DNA from: Thiobacillus thioparus DSM 505
Lineage (GTDB): Bacteria; Pseudomonadota; Gammaproteobacteria; Burkholderiales; Thiobacillaceae
Length of the DNA stretch: 64,000 bases
Direction of reading: 5' to 3'
Assembly: GCF_000373385.1 (NCBI RefSeq)
Contig: NZ_KB891316.1
Span: forward strand, 576,997-640,996
Shown: positions 1 through 10,379 of the stretch, piece by piece
Numbering within the stretch: position 1 is the first letter of the stretch
Layout: every line of letters begins with the position of its first letter
Translations under genes and position numbers: made by a program
Notes under the pieces: generated by a model
Seen by the model: only the letters and a program-made list of their open reading frames with translations
Databases searched by the model: none
Told to the model about the DNA's origin: nothing

Positions 1-619
1 CGCCGATCATGCGCTCGGGCATGCCCAGCAAGCGCAGGCGGTCGCGCGCCGCGGTCAGCAGACCCGCATCGCCGGATCGCCGGATCGCCAGCAGCTCGTA
101 TTGCGCCGCCGCCCACTCGGGGACCAGGAATTCCACCAGGGGCTGCCCGGCGCGCACCATGTCGCCCGGCGCCAAGGGCCAGACGCGCTCGACAAAACCG
201 ACGCTGCGATTTTGCACCACCGCCACGTCGCGCTCGTTGAAGCCGATGATCCCGGTCACCTCGGCCTGGAAGGCAAGCGGAATATGCTCCACCTTCGCCA
301 GCCGCACGCCGAGATTCTGTGCGACGGCCGGATCGATCTTCACGCCCGTCTCTTCGCCGCTGGCATCGGCATACTTGGGCACCAGCGCCATGTCCATGAA
401 AGGCGACTTGCCCGGCTTGTCGAAATGCTGCTGGGGAACCATCGGGTCGTACCAGTACAGTACCTTGCCTGCACCCTGTCCGGGTTGGAGACTGGCGGGT
501 TCTGTTTTGGCCGCCCTAGGTGCCGGCTGGCTGGCCCACCACCAGCCGCCGGTTGCGCCGAGCGCGAGCAAGGCGGTACCGAGTGCGACGAACAGCAGGA
601 TTTTCTGGGGCTGTCTCAT
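1..619 (-). CDS. cusB: CusB-type periplasmic adaptor of a heavy-metal RND efflux pump (partial, C-terminus off window)
   Basis: The reverse strand is open from an ATG at 619 to the window edge (206 residues visible). The protein starts with an N-terminal membrane/signal segment (residues 7-25). Next comes a small heavy-metal-binding domain (about 55-83) with the pattern YWYDPM...MDMALVPKY, typical of CusB/SilB adaptors. The start of the barrel/lipoyl region follows. Such adaptors link the outer-membrane channel to the inner-membrane RND pump and hand over Cu(I) or Ag(I). The ATG overlaps the stop of the upstream channel gene (ATGA), so translation is probably coupled. The permease (cusA) is expected beyond the window. 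Copper/silver specificity is inferred from the metal domain. Confidence 0.88.
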   Translation of the reverse strand, partial: MRQPQKILLFVALGTALLALGATGGWWWASQPAPRAAKTEPASLQPGQGAGKVLYWYDPMVPQQHFDKPGKSPFMDMALVPKYADASGEETGVKIDPAVAQNLGVRLAKVEHIPLAFQAEVTGIIGFNERDVAVVQNRSVGFVERVWPLAPGDMVRAGQPLVEFLVPEWAAAQYELLAIRRSGDAGLLTAARDRLRLLGMPERMIG

Positions 620-1878
620 TGTTGTTCTCCTGGGTGATCGCCGTAGGCGTAATACAGACGTGCAGCGACTTGCCGGCGCTGCCCTTCCAGTTCGATGACC
701 TTGAGTTCCGTATCGATGCGTTCGCGGCGCGCGGCAATCACCTCGGCCAGACTGCCTTTGCCGCCGCACCAGGCCGCCATCGCCAGTTCGACCTTCTCGT
801 CGGCGAGCGGCAGCAACACCTCGCGCTGGCGCTTGACGGTATTCGCAAGTCGCTGGTGCTCGGCCAGGTCCGACTCCAGCATGGCGGCGTGTTCGCGCAG
901 CGTGGCCTCGCGCTCGGCATCCAGACCCGCACGCTCGGCGCGTTTGGCGGCGATTTTCGGGTCCTGGCGCGACCCGGGGAAGATCGGCAGGTCGAAGCTC
1001 ATCTGCAGCGAAACCATGTCGCTGAACTGCGGGCCGCGCTGCTGGTAGGCCAGCTCCAGCGCCCAGTCCGGCCTTTTTTCGGCCTGCGCTTCGCCGATCT
1101 CGGCGTCGAGCATGCGTTCCTGCGAATCGAACCCGGTCAACTCCGGATGCCGGTGCAGGCTGTGCGCCAGCACGTCGTGCGAGATCGGCCAATCCGGTGA
1201 AGTGCCTTGCAAGGGCTCTTCGGCTGCGGCACCGATCCACCGCTTGAGGGCAGCAATGGCCTGTTCGCGCCGCGTGCGCAGCTCGTCCGCACGGTCCTCG
1301 ATCAGGGCCGCCTCCTGCCGCGGCATGACTGCGTCTGTCGGTGTCCCTTTGCCACCGGCGAGCATGGCCTTGACTGCCGAATCGAGCAGCCGGTTTTCTG
1401 CGCGCAAGTCATCCATGCGGACGAGCGCTTGTTCGACACTTGCGCGCGCGATCCATGCGATGGCCGCTTCGCGTAAGACGGTAAGGCGGGTAATACGGGT
1501 CTGCGCTTCGGCGACCGCCACCTTGCTCTGCGCTACCGCGATACGCGCCTCCCGCTTGGCGCCATTGGGAAACTCCTGCATCACGCCGATGCGGCGCATG
1601 GTCATGAAGTCGCGGGACACGCTGTAACGGTCGGGCCCGCTGATCGGCAGGTTATCGATGCCAAGCTCGAGTTTCGGGTCGGGCAACTCGCCCGCGGGCA
1701 ATGAATTCGATTGCGCTGCCGCGGCGTCTTCTTCGCGGGCTTTGAGTTGAGGCGCATCCGCCTGGGCAAGGCGCAGCGCTTCGTCGAACGTCAGCGAGTG
1801 GCCAAGCGTGCTGAAACCGGCAAGCAGCATGGCGACGACCATACGCTTCCCGGGTTGAAACGGGATGAGGGAGAACAT
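616..1878 (-). CDS. cusC: CusC-like outer-membrane channel (TolC family)
   Basis: 420 residues with a hydrophobic N-terminal signal (about 1-28) followed by LTFDEALRLAQ, the usual beginning of the mature OEP/TolC repeat. Long heptad-rich helical stretches follow (ReadEdaAAAQ-like and LRTRREQAIAAL regions). I chose the ATG at 1878 rather than the longer frame because AGAGAGG lies a few bases before it and the signal peptide then begins properly. The gene is first of the channel-adaptor pair and overlaps cusB by four bases. Members form the outer-membrane duct of tripartite efflux pumps. Which metal is exported is inferred from the neighbouring CusB domain. Confidence 0.87.
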   Translation of the reverse strand: MFSLIPFQPGKRMVVAMLLAGFSTLGHSLTFDEALRLAQADAPQLKAREEDAAAAQSNSLPAGELPDPKLELGIDNLPISGPDRYSVSRDFMTMRRIGVMQEFPNGAKREARIAVAQSKVAVAEAQTRITRLTVLREAAIAWIARASVEQALVRMDDLRAENRLLDSAVKAMLAGGKGTPTDAVMPRQEAALIEDRADELRTRREQAIAALKRWIGAAAEEPLQGTSPDWPISHDVLAHSLHRHPELTGFDSQERMLDAEIGEAQAEKRPDWALELAYQQRGPQFSDMVSLQMSFDLPIFPGSRQDPKIAAKRAERAGLDAEREATLREHAAMLESDLAEHQRLANTVKRQREVLLPLADEKVELAMAAWCGGKGSLAEVIAARRERIDTELKVIELEGQRRQVAARLYYAYGDHPGEQQ

Positions 1879-1950
1879 GACGACCTCTCTTCGGCTGAAC
1901 AAGACAAGGCGCCGCGCGAACGCAGCACCGCCCGTCACGACCGAAGCGGT

Positions 1951-2343
1951 CTAAATGCGGAAAACCTGGTATTGGATACGAAGCGGGGGCGAAGCGTCCG
2001 CCAGCCACATCGGGCTGTCACGGAGGCTCCGGGAGGAAGAACGATCGCCTGCGTCAAGATGCGGCACGATCCAGAATCCCAACCATGCGAACGGCAGGAG
2101 ATCGATAGCCGGAACCTGATTCGACTGCGCGGACTGGTCACAGTGCGCCTTGCATAACGGAGTCGGTTTGCTCGCCATTTCGCGCGCACAATCCGGCGAC
2201 ATGTCGGCGTCCTCGGCCGCGTTCGGTGCCGCGAAAAGCATCATCTGCAGCGGGCATGCATACGCCGCGACCGCGAGCTGGCCCGAGATCAGGATCACGG
2301 CACAGAGAAAAGCGATTGATCGGCGTATTTTCTTGCGGAACAT
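1951..2343 (-). CDS. Small exported cysteine/histidine protein, CopL/DUF2946-like
   Basis: 130 residues. A hydrophobic N-terminal segment (about 9-28) resembles a signal peptide and ends at the YACP cysteine. The middle carries CKAHCD, a probable metal-binding pair, and the end reads PPLRIQYQVFRI. A short secreted protein with HC motifs and a PPLRI-type tail is common at the head of copper-efflux operons (CopL/DUF2946-like). It is 72 bases upstream of cusC on the same strand, so it is likely the first gene of this operon. The family name is a recollection of pattern, not a search. No Shine-Dalgarno is visible before the ATG, and the only good -10 lies six bases upstream. Confidence 0.6.
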   Translation of the reverse strand: MFRKKIRRSIAFLCAVILISGQLAVAAYACPLQMMLFAAPNAAEDADMSPDCAREMASKPTPLCKAHCDQSAQSNQVPAIDLLPFAWLGFWIVPHLDAGDRSSSRSLRDSPMWLADASPPLRIQYQVFRI

Positions 2344-2349
2344 GACTGC

Positions 2350-2378
2350 ACTATAAACCGATGCGTTTCATTTAGGAA
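2350..2378 (-). promoter_or_regulatory. Candidate promoter of the copper-efflux operon, possibly leaderless
   Basis: On the reverse strand TTCCTA (2373-2378) is followed after 17 bases by TATAGT (2350-2355), five of six matches to a sigma-70 -10. The start codon at 2343 lies six bases after the -10. A transcript from here would begin at or next to the AUG, fitting the absence of a ribosome site. The -35 is poor, so an activator may be needed. Confidence 0.35.
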
Positions 2379-2452
2379 ACCCCGCTTATCCCTCCCGGAG
2401 TTGGTGCTGCAAACCCCAGCACAAGCAACCCCGGCAACGACCACGTGGTGGA

Positions 2453-4389
<1,937 letters not shown>

Positions 4390-4401
4390 GGCCAGACTCC
4401 T

Positions 4402-4758
4402 TCAATAGAACAGCGGGGCGAGATACGGGAAGATCACAGCGAGCGCGATGAGCGCTGCCACGATCCAGAACAGCACTTTGTAGATCCGGTTGGTCTGAGG
4501 CATCGCGCATAGGGAGCCGGGCGTGCAGGCGGCTGCGGCCGGTGCCCGGTAGATCTGTTTCCAGGCGAAGAACAGGGCGATGATGGCTGCCCCGAGGAAC
4601 CAGGGGCGGAATGGTTCCAGCACCGCGAGATTGGCGACCCAGACGCCGCCAATGCCAAGCACGACCAGCACCAGGGGGCCGACACAACACAGGGAGGCGG
4701 CGATGGCGGCGATGACGCCACCGATGAGAGGCAAGCGCCCAGCCTTCTCTTGCGACAT
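4402..4758 (-). CDS. merT: Mercuric transport protein MerT
   Basis: 118 residues with three hydrophobic segments. The vicinal pair Cys24-Cys25 sits in the first membrane helix, and a cytoplasmic loop carries Cys78 and Cys84. This is the same four-cysteine layout as classical MerT. It moves Hg(II) from MerP across the inner membrane to MerA. It is first in the operon. AAGGAG lies upstream of the ATG at 4758, and the operator/promoter lies about 30-60 bases further upstream. Confidence 0.95.
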   Translation of the reverse strand: MSQEKAGRLPLIGGVIAAIAASLCCVGPLVLVVLGIGGVWVANLAVLEPFRPWFLGAAIIALFFAWKQIYRAPAAAACTPGSLCAMPQTNRIYKVLFWIVAALIALAVIFPYLAPLFY

Positions 4759-4789
4759 GGCTTCTCCTTTCCGGGATAAGATGGCGCAA

Positions 4790-4820
4790 GCTTAAAGTCC
4801 GTACCATGCTACGGTGTCAA
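4790..4820 (-). promoter_or_regulatory. MerR operator/promoter of merTPA
   Basis: Read toward merT: -35 TTGACA (4815-4820), a 19-base spacer, then -10 TTAAGC (4790-4795). The spacer contains the dyad CCGTAGCATGGTACGG (4799-4814), the same 16-base length as the classical mer dyad. The overlong 19-base spacing is the signature of MerR-type promoters, which the regulator untwists when Hg(II) binds. It lies between merT and the divergent merR. Confidence 0.9.
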
Positions 4821-4854
4821 GCGGGGTTTACTGGAGAGGAAAACGATCCATCGG

Positions 4855-5277
4855 ATGCCAACCATGCAAGGACTCACGATTTCACAAATGGCACGCGAGT
4901 CGAGCGTCAACGTCGAGACGATCCGCTTTTATCAACGTCGTGGCCTGCTGGCGGAACCCGACAAGCCGCTGGGCGGCATCCGCCGCTACGGCCGGGCGGA
5001 CGTGGCGCGCGTGCTGTTCATCAAGGCGGCGCAGCGCATCGGATTTACGCTGGACGAGGTTGCACAACTATTGAGGCTGGATGACGGCACCCAGTGCTCG
5101 GATGCCCGCGCCATCGCCGAGCGCAAGCTCGCCGATGTGCGCACGCGTCTGGCCGACCTGCAGCGCATCGAGGGTGTGTTGACGCAACTTGTCGGCCGCT
5201 GCGCCACCAGGCGGGGCAAGGTGCGCTGCCCTTTGATCGACGCGCTGCAACCGCCGCTTGCGCATGACGACACGTAG
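4855..5277 (+). CDS. merR: Mercury-responsive regulator MerR
   Basis: 140 residues. An N-terminal winged helix ([24 protein letters not shown]) is followed by a long dimerisation helix. The three Hg-binding cysteines fall at 81, 116 and 125, with the same spacing (35 and 9) as Cys82/117/126 of the well-studied MerR proteins. That separates it from copper or zinc sensors of the family. It is transcribed away from merTPA across the shared operator, so it represses without mercury and activates with it. A second in-frame ATG at 4864 is an alternative start; the purine-rich ribosome site fits neither exactly. Confidence 0.95.
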   Translation: MPTMQGLTISQMARESSVNVETIRFYQRRGLLAEPDKPLGGIRRYGRADVARVLFIKAAQRIGFTLDEVAQLLRLDDGTQCSDARAIAERKLADVRTRLADLQRIEGVLTQLVGRCATRRGKVRCPLIDALQPPLAHDDT

Positions 5278-5291
5278 CGTCCGCGCCAGAC

Positions 5292-6428
5292 TCAGGTAGC
5301 CAGTTCCTTCACCAGCGTATTGCGGCGACCGGTTTCGCTGCCGGTGAGCGCGAAGCCCTGCAGGCGACCACAGTCGTCGACATGCAGTGCGCAGATGCCG
5401 GTATCGCCGCACGCCACTTTCCAGCCCCCTGCCGCGCCGAGTTTGGGCGGCAGCACGGCCACGGGATGCGCCGGCGTCTTCACCATCACCGGCATCGCCG
5501 GGTACACCACCGGCGTCGGCGTGCCGGCGAGCGTGGCGGCCAACGCGCGCGCCTGCACCATCAGCGGCTGCACATAAGGCAGGTTGAGCCCGTCGACTTC
5601 GGCGCAGTCGCCCATCGCGTACACATTCGCCACCCCGGTTTCCAGCAGACGATTGGTCCGGATGCCGCGCCCGACCGGGATGCCCGCCGCCTGCGCCAGC
5701 CTGGTGCGCGGGCGCAGGCCGATCGCCGACAGCACGACATCCGCCGCGACGGCTTCGCCGTTGTCCAGCCCGACCTGATACCCGCTTGCTGTCGGCTCGA
5801 CGCTTCTGGCGGTACATCCGAAATGCCAGTTCACCCCAAGTGCGGCAAGGCTATCGGCCAGACGCCGGCCGGCCTCGACCGGTAACAGCCGCTCCAGCGG
5901 CCATTCACCCAGGTGGACCACATCGACCGTGAAGCCGGCGTGCACCAGATCGTTGGCGAACTCGCAGCCGATCAGTCCGCCGCCGAGCACCGTGACGCGC
6001 TTTTTGCCGTCGAGGGCATCGCGGAAGGCGGCGTAATCGGCCAGATCATTCACCGCCAGCACTGCGGCAGCGCCGCTGCCGGACAGGCCGTGCGGGATCG
6101 GATCGGCCCCCAGGGCGAGCACCAGCTTGCCGTAGTCGAGCGCACCGCTGCCGGTTTGCACGCGTTGGTTCTGCATATCGATCGCGGTCACGCGCGCATG
6201 CGTGAGCACCGTTGCATGCTGGTCCGCCGCCATTTTCTCCGCACTGGCGCCTGCCAGTGCGGCCGCAGACCTGCCTGCCGCAAGAGCGTTCGACAGGTTC
6301 GGCTTGGAATAGAAGGCCCCGTCGTCCGCCGTGACGAGCGTGACGGGCGTGCTCGTGTCGCGCTTGCGGATTTCCTTCAGCAAGGTGTAGCCGGCAAGAC
6401 CCGAGCCGACAATGACGATGGGGGGCAT
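5292..6428 (-). CDS. NADH-dependent rubredoxin reductase
   Basis: 378 residues of the FAD/NAD pyridine nucleotide-disulfide fold without a redox disulfide. The FAD motif is VGSGLAG at residues 7-13. The central NAD motif LGGGLIGCEFA is near 150, and the AMGDCAEV FAD motif is in the C-terminal half. Length and layout fit RubB/AlkT/NorW-type reductases, which pass electrons from NADH to rubredoxin. It is third in an operon after rubrerythrin and rubredoxin, which supports that partner. Electrons probably flow NADH, reductase, rubredoxin, rubrerythrin, peroxide. Confidence 0.88.
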   Translation of the reverse strand: MPPIVIVGSGLAGYTLLKEIRKRDTSTPVTLVTADDGAFYSKPNLSNALAAGRSAAALAGASAEKMAADQHATVLTHARVTAIDMQNQRVQTGSGALDYGKLVLALGADPIPHGLSGSGAAAVLAVNDLADYAAFRDALDGKKRVTVLGGGLIGCEFANDLVHAGFTVDVVHLGEWPLERLLPVEAGRRLADSLAALGVNWHFGCTARSVEPTASGYQVGLDNGEAVAADVVLSAIGLRPRTRLAQAAGIPVGRGIRTNRLLETGVANVYAMGDCAEVDGLNLPYVQPLMVQARALAATLAGTPTPVVYPAMPVMVKTPAHPVAVLPPKLGAAGGWKVACGDTGICALHVDDCGRLQGFALTGSETGRRNTLVKELAT

Positions 6429-6486
6429 AAAAAGCTCCTGGAGAATGGAGGCCGCATCGTGCGGCCCCGGTTACATTCAATGGCGT

Positions 6487-6660
6487 TCAGGCAGCCGTGA
6501 TTTCAACCATCTCGAAATCCGCCTTGGCCACGCCGCAGTCGGGGCATTCCCAGCCTTCCGGCACGTCCTCCCAACGGGTGCCGGGGGCGATGCCATGCTC
6601 CGGGTCGCCTTTGGATTCGTCATAGATGTAACCGCAAACGATACATTGCCAAGCTTTCAT
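6487..6660 (-). CDS. rubA: Rubredoxin
   Basis: 57 residues. The iron site is the classical pair of knuckles CIVCGY (Cys6, Cys9) and CPDCG (Cys39, Cys42), with the conserved [12 protein letters not shown] between them. I start at the ATG at 6660 because AAAGGA stands right before it; a TTG fifteen bases upstream would place that ribosome site inside the gene. It is a small cytoplasmic one-electron carrier. It sits between rubrerythrin and rubredoxin reductase, so it is likely the link between them. Confidence 0.95.
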   Translation of the reverse strand: MKAWQCIVCGYIYDESKGDPEHGIAPGTRWEDVPEGWECPDCGVAKADFEMVEITAA

Positions 6661-6702
6661 GTTATTTCCTTTCAATCGACCAAGTCGTCTTCAATAATTC
6701 AT

Positions 6703-7176
6703 TCAGGCGGCAATCGCGTCTTTTTGCGCCTGGTAGTGCATCGCGTGCTTCTCTTCCACCTTGATCAGCGCGGCGAAACGCTTGGCGGCCTTGTCCAGCA
6801 CTGCCTTGAAGATCTCGGCGTGCACCTTCGATTCGGCGATCTGCTCGTCCATCTCGGCCACCGCAGCGGTGTTGCCTTCGGTCATCGCCTCGTGGCGGAA
6901 CTTGGGGTACATCTCGGTGTACTCGCGGGTTTCGCCGTCGATCGCATACTGCAGGCACTTGGCCGGCGTCATCGTTTCGTCGGCGAACAGCAGCTCGGCG
7001 TGGCCAAAGGCGTGCAGCATTTCCTGCGCGGCGGTGTCTTCGAACACCCTTGCCGTGGCCTCGTCGCCGGCCTTGCGGCACTGGCGCGCAAACCACATGT
7101 ACTTGATGTGGGCCATCGATTCGCCGGCAAAGGCCGCTTCGAGGTTCTGGATGGTGGGGGACGTCGTGTACTGCAT
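6703..7176 (-). CDS. Rubrerythrin (di-iron peroxidase, without fused rubredoxin domain)
   Basis: 157 residues of ferritin-like four-helix fold. Di-iron ligand motifs are visible in the four helices: FAGESMAHIKY, AAQEMLHAFGHAE, TREYTEMY and ESKVHAEIF. Classical rubrerythrin carries a C-terminal rubredoxin domain; here the protein ends after the helices and the rubredoxin is the next gene. It reduces hydrogen peroxide to water in the cytoplasm. AGGAG precedes the ATG. The promoter region carries a motif that recurs upstream of the DsrC-like gene near 29401. Confidence 0.92.
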   Translation of the reverse strand: MQYTTSPTIQNLEAAFAGESMAHIKYMWFARQCRKAGDEATARVFEDTAAQEMLHAFGHAELLFADETMTPAKCLQYAIDGETREYTEMYPKFRHEAMTEGNTAAVAEMDEQIAESKVHAEIFKAVLDKAAKRFAALIKVEEKHAMHYQAQKDAIAA

Positions 7177-7227
7177 GATTTGCTCCTGTTCGGTTGATTT
7201 ACGATGCCAATCAAGACAGGAGCAATG

Positions 7228-7269
7228 TTAGAGAAAACAAATATATCGATCCAACGGAAATCTTGGATG
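7228..7269 (-). promoter_or_regulatory. Promoter element shared with the DsrC-like/LysR intergenic region
   Basis: About 50 bases upstream of rubrerythrin. Read toward the gene, TTGGAT (7249-7254 reversed), 16 bases, then TCTAAC make a plausible -35/-10. Just upstream a perfect inverted repeat ATCCAA (7249-7254), 8 bases, TTGGAT (7263-7268) overlaps the -35. The same block, at identical internal spacing, recurs at 29433-29474; I count 31 identical bases in 42. A common regulator, perhaps the LysR protein encoded at 29506, is inferred. Confidence 0.5.
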
Positions 7270-7307
7270 AAAACGATTGATGATATCGATCGGCCTGCCT
7301 GAGCAAC

Positions 7308-10300
7308 TCAAGCGAAACGGGCGCGCCAGCGCCGCAGGACCGCCTCCATCCGCGCCATGCTGACGTAGAAGGTGGGGGTGATGTAGAGCGTCAGGAACTG
7401 CGAGAAGAACAGGCCGCCGACCACGGCGATACCGAGCGGACGGCGCGCCTCGCCGCCGGTACCGAAGCCGATGGCAATCGGCAGGGTAGCGAAGATGGCG
7501 GCGAAGGTGGTCATCATGATCGGCCGCAGACGCACCAGGCAGGCCTCGACGATGGCATCCTCGGCGCTCATTCCCGCGCGCTGCCGGGCCAGGGCGAAGT
7601 CGATCATCATGATGCCGTTCTTCTTCACCAGTCCCACCAGCAGGATGATGCCGACGAAACTGAAGATATTGAGTTCGTCGTTGGCCAGCAGCAGCACCAG
7701 CAACGCGCCGAATCCCGCCAGCGGCAGCGCGGTGAGGATGGTCAGCGGATGGCCGAGATGCTCGTACAGTACGGCCAGCACCATGTAGATGATCACGACG
7801 GTGAACAGCAGCAGCAAAGGCAATTGGACCGTCGATTCCTGGAACTTCTGTGCCGCACCAGTGAATTCCAGCGCCACCTCGGGCGGCACGACTTCGCTGG
7901 CGGCATCGTATGCCGCGGCCAGCGCGGCATCGAGCGAGGCGCCCGGCGCGAGATTGAAGGACAGGGTGACGGCCGGTTGCTGGCCGTAGTGGTAGACCGC
8001 GATCGGACCCACGCCCGGATCGACCCGTGCCACGGCATCCAGCCGCGTGATCCCGCCCGCTGCCGTTTTCAGGGGCAGCTGGCCGATGACTGCCGGATCC
8101 AGCTGGGCTTCTGGCAGCGCCTTGACGTTCACCACGTACTGGTCGCTCGTGCCGTAGATCTCGCTGATGCGGCGCCCGCCCAGTGCGTCGTACAGCGTTT
8201 GCTGAACCTGCTGGGAGGTGATGCCGAGCCGGGCGGCTTCCAGCGGATCGAGCGTGACGCGCAATTCGGGATTGCGCAGTTCGAGATTGCTGTCGACGTC
8301 CTCCATCTGGGGCAGCGCTTCCAGCCGCTTCTCGACCTCGGCCGACGCTGTCTTCAGCGCCTCGAAATCGCCCGATATGAGCGTCAGCTGGTAATCGCTG
8401 CTGGAGGCCAGCGCGCCGACGTTGATCGAAGCCGGGTTCTGCAAGGTGACGTTGACGCCGCTGACCTTGCGGGTGATCGCGCGCAGTTCGTCGATCACCT
8501 CGTCTGCGCTCTTGCGCGTCCCGCGCGGCGTCAGCCGTATCACCAGCCGCCCGATGTTGCCGCCGGTCACGCCGCCGCCGCCCTGACCTGCGCTCGACAT
8601 CAGGCCTTCGACGGCCGGGTGCTTCTGCACGAGTGCGGCGAGTGTCTGTTGGCGCTTGGTCAGCTCGTCGAACGGAATGCCTTCCGGATACTGCACGCTG
8701 GCGAAAATCATTCCGGAGTCGACGCGCGGAATGAATCCCTGCTTGACGTGACCGGACAGCCACAGCATCGCGGCCAGCACGATCACCGAGAACAGCAGCA
8801 TGCCCCCTCGGTGGCGCATCGACACGCGCAGGGTGTCGCCATAAAAATCACGGAAACGATTGAAACCGGCATCGAACAGGCGCGACAGGCGATTGTTGAG
8901 CGGCTCGTTGACCAGCCCGCGCGCGCACAACATCGGCGTGAGCGTCAGCGCCACCACGCCGGAGAGCAGCACGGCGACGCCGATGCTCACCGCAAACTCC
9001 TGGAACAGCCGCCCGATCATGCCGCCCATGAAGAGGATAGGCAAGAAGACAGCAGCGAGCGAAATCGTCATCGACAGCACGGTGAAACCGATCTCCTGCG
9101 CGCCGTCGAGCGCGGCCTGCATGCGCGGCTTGCCCATTTCCAGGTGGCGCGCGATGTTCTCGATGACCACCACCGCGTCGTCGACCACGAAACCGATCGC
9201 CAGCGTGATCGCCATCAGGCTCAAATTGTTGAGGCTGTAGCCCAGCAGGTGCATGAAGGCGAAGGTGCCCAGCAGCGAACTGGGCAGCACCAATGCGGCG
9301 ATCAGCGTGGCGCGGACATTGTGCAGGAAGGCGAAGATGACGAGGATCACCAGGCCCAGTGCGAGCAGCAGGGTGAAGTTCACCTCGTGCAGCGAATCCT
9401 TGACGAAGCGCGAGCGGTCGAAATGCACCTGCAGGCGAACGCCGTCGGGCAGTTCCGCTTCGATCTGCGGCAGCATCGCGCGAATGCGGTCGGCCACCGC
9501 GACCGTATTCGCGCCCGGCTGGCGCTGCACCGCCAGCACGATGGCGCGAGTGCCGTTGTACCAGGTGAGCGCCTTGTCGTTTTCCACGCTGTCCTCGGCA
9601 CGGCCGAGATCTTTCACCCGCAATGCAGTACCGTCGTGATAGGCCACGACGATGTCGCCGAAGTCCGCCGCATTGGCCAGCGCCACCGGCGCCTTCACCG
9701 TATAAGCGCGGCTGGCGCCGTCCAGCGTGCCGGACGGCAGGTTGGCATTGGCATTCTGTACTGCCTGGATCACATCGGCGAAAGTCAGCCCGCGCTGCTG
9801 TAGCTTGGCGGGATCGAGATACAGGCGCAGCGCGTATTTCTGCGAACCGAACACCAGCACCTGCGCCACCCCGGACAAGCCGGACAGCTTCTGCGCCACG
9901 CGCGAATCGGCGATGGCGTCGAGCTCGGTCAAAGGCAGACGCTCGGCCGACAGCGCCAGATACATGATGGGCGAATCGGCCGGGTTGATCTTCCTTAATT
10001 GAGGCGGGTCCATGCCCTGCGGCAGGTTGCGTGCCGCCTGCGCGATTGCGGTCTGCACGTCCTGCGCGGCGGCATCGATGTCGCGCCCGAGCTCGAACTG
10101 CAGCGTGATGCTGGTCGAGCCCTGGCCCGATTGCGAACTCATCGACTCGATCCCCGCCACGGTCGCCAATTGCCGCTCCAGTGGCGTCGCCACGGTGTTG
10201 GCCATGGTCTCGGGGTTGGCGCCGGGCAAGGAGGCGCTGATGCGCAAGGTCGGAAAATCCACTTGCGGCAGATCGTTTACCGGCAGCTGCATGTAGGCGA

Positions 10301-10379
10301 TCGCGCCGAACAGCGCCATCGCCAGCACCAGCATCAGCGTGGCGACCGGGCGCTCGATGAAGAGCCGCGACAGATTCAT
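7308..10379 (-). CDS. RND multidrug efflux permease (HAE1, MdtB/MdtC-like)
   Basis: 1023 residues, the usual length for an RND pump. The N-terminus MNLSRLFIERPVATLMLVL is followed by the first large periplasmic loop, then helices 2-6. Helix 4 carries GFVVDDAVVVIENI with the proton-relay aspartates. A second half repeats the fold and contains helix 10-12 motifs such as GIILLVGLVKKNGIMMIDFA. It lacks the metal-pump features expected of CusA and reads like the MdtBC/MuxBC class. It sits in the inner membrane and is driven by proton influx. It is last in channel-adaptor-pump order and overlaps the adaptor by four bases. The substrate cannot be told from sequence. Confidence 0.92.
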   Translation of the reverse strand: MNLSRLFIERPVATLMLVLAMALFGAIAYMQLPVNDLPQVDFPTLRISASLPGANPETMANTVATPLERQLATVAGIESMSSQSGQGSTSITLQFELGRDIDAAAQDVQTAIAQAARNLPQGMDPPQLRKINPADSPIMYLALSAERLPLTELDAIADSRVAQKLSGLSGVAQVLVFGSQKYALRLYLDPAKLQQRGLTFADVIQAVQNANANLPSGTLDGASRAYTVKAPVALANAADFGDIVVAYHDGTALRVKDLGRAEDSVENDKALTWYNGTRAIVLAVQRQPGANTVAVADRIRAMLPQIEAELPDGVRLQVHFDRSRFVKDSLHEVNFTLLLALGLVILVIFAFLHNVRATLIAALVLPSSLLGTFAFMHLLGYSLNNLSLMAITLAIGFVVDDAVVVIENIARHLEMGKPRMQAALDGAQEIGFTVLSMTISLAAVFLPILFMGGMIGRLFQEFAVSIGVAVLLSGVVALTLTPMLCARGLVNEPLNNRLSRLFDAGFNRFRDFYGDTLRVSMRHRGGMLLFSVIVLAAMLWLSGHVKQGFIPRVDSGMIFASVQYPEGIPFDELTKRQQTLAALVQKHPAVEGLMSSAGQGGGGVTGGNIGRLVIRLTPRGTRKSADEVIDELRAITRKVSGVNVTLQNPASINVGALASSSDYQLTLISGDFEALKTASAEVEKRLEALPQMEDVDSNLELRNPELRVTLDPLEAARLGITSQQVQQTLYDALGGRRISEIYGTSDQYVVNVKALPEAQLDPAVIGQLPLKTAAGGITRLDAVARVDPGVGPIAVYHYGQQPAVTLSFNLAPGASLDAALAAAYDAASEVVPPEVALEFTGAAQKFQESTVQLPLLLLFTVVIIYMVLAVLYEHLGHPLTILTALPLAGFGALLVLLLANDELNIFSFVGIILLVGLVKKNGIMMIDFALARQRAGMSAEDAIVEACLVRLRPIMMTTFAAIFATLPIAIGFGTGGEARRPLGIAVVGGLFFSQFLTLYITPTFYVSMARMEAVLRRWRARFA

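Noticed and set aside
2400..2452. Possible terminator after merA (GTGCTG...CAGCAC)
   Set aside because: Six-base stem with no following T-run on the reverse strand; chance level in GC-rich DNA.
7749..9803. A 684-residue forward frame opposite the RND permease
   Set aside because: Shadow of a GC-rich gene; His/Arg/Gln-rich, low-complexity translation and no ribosome site.
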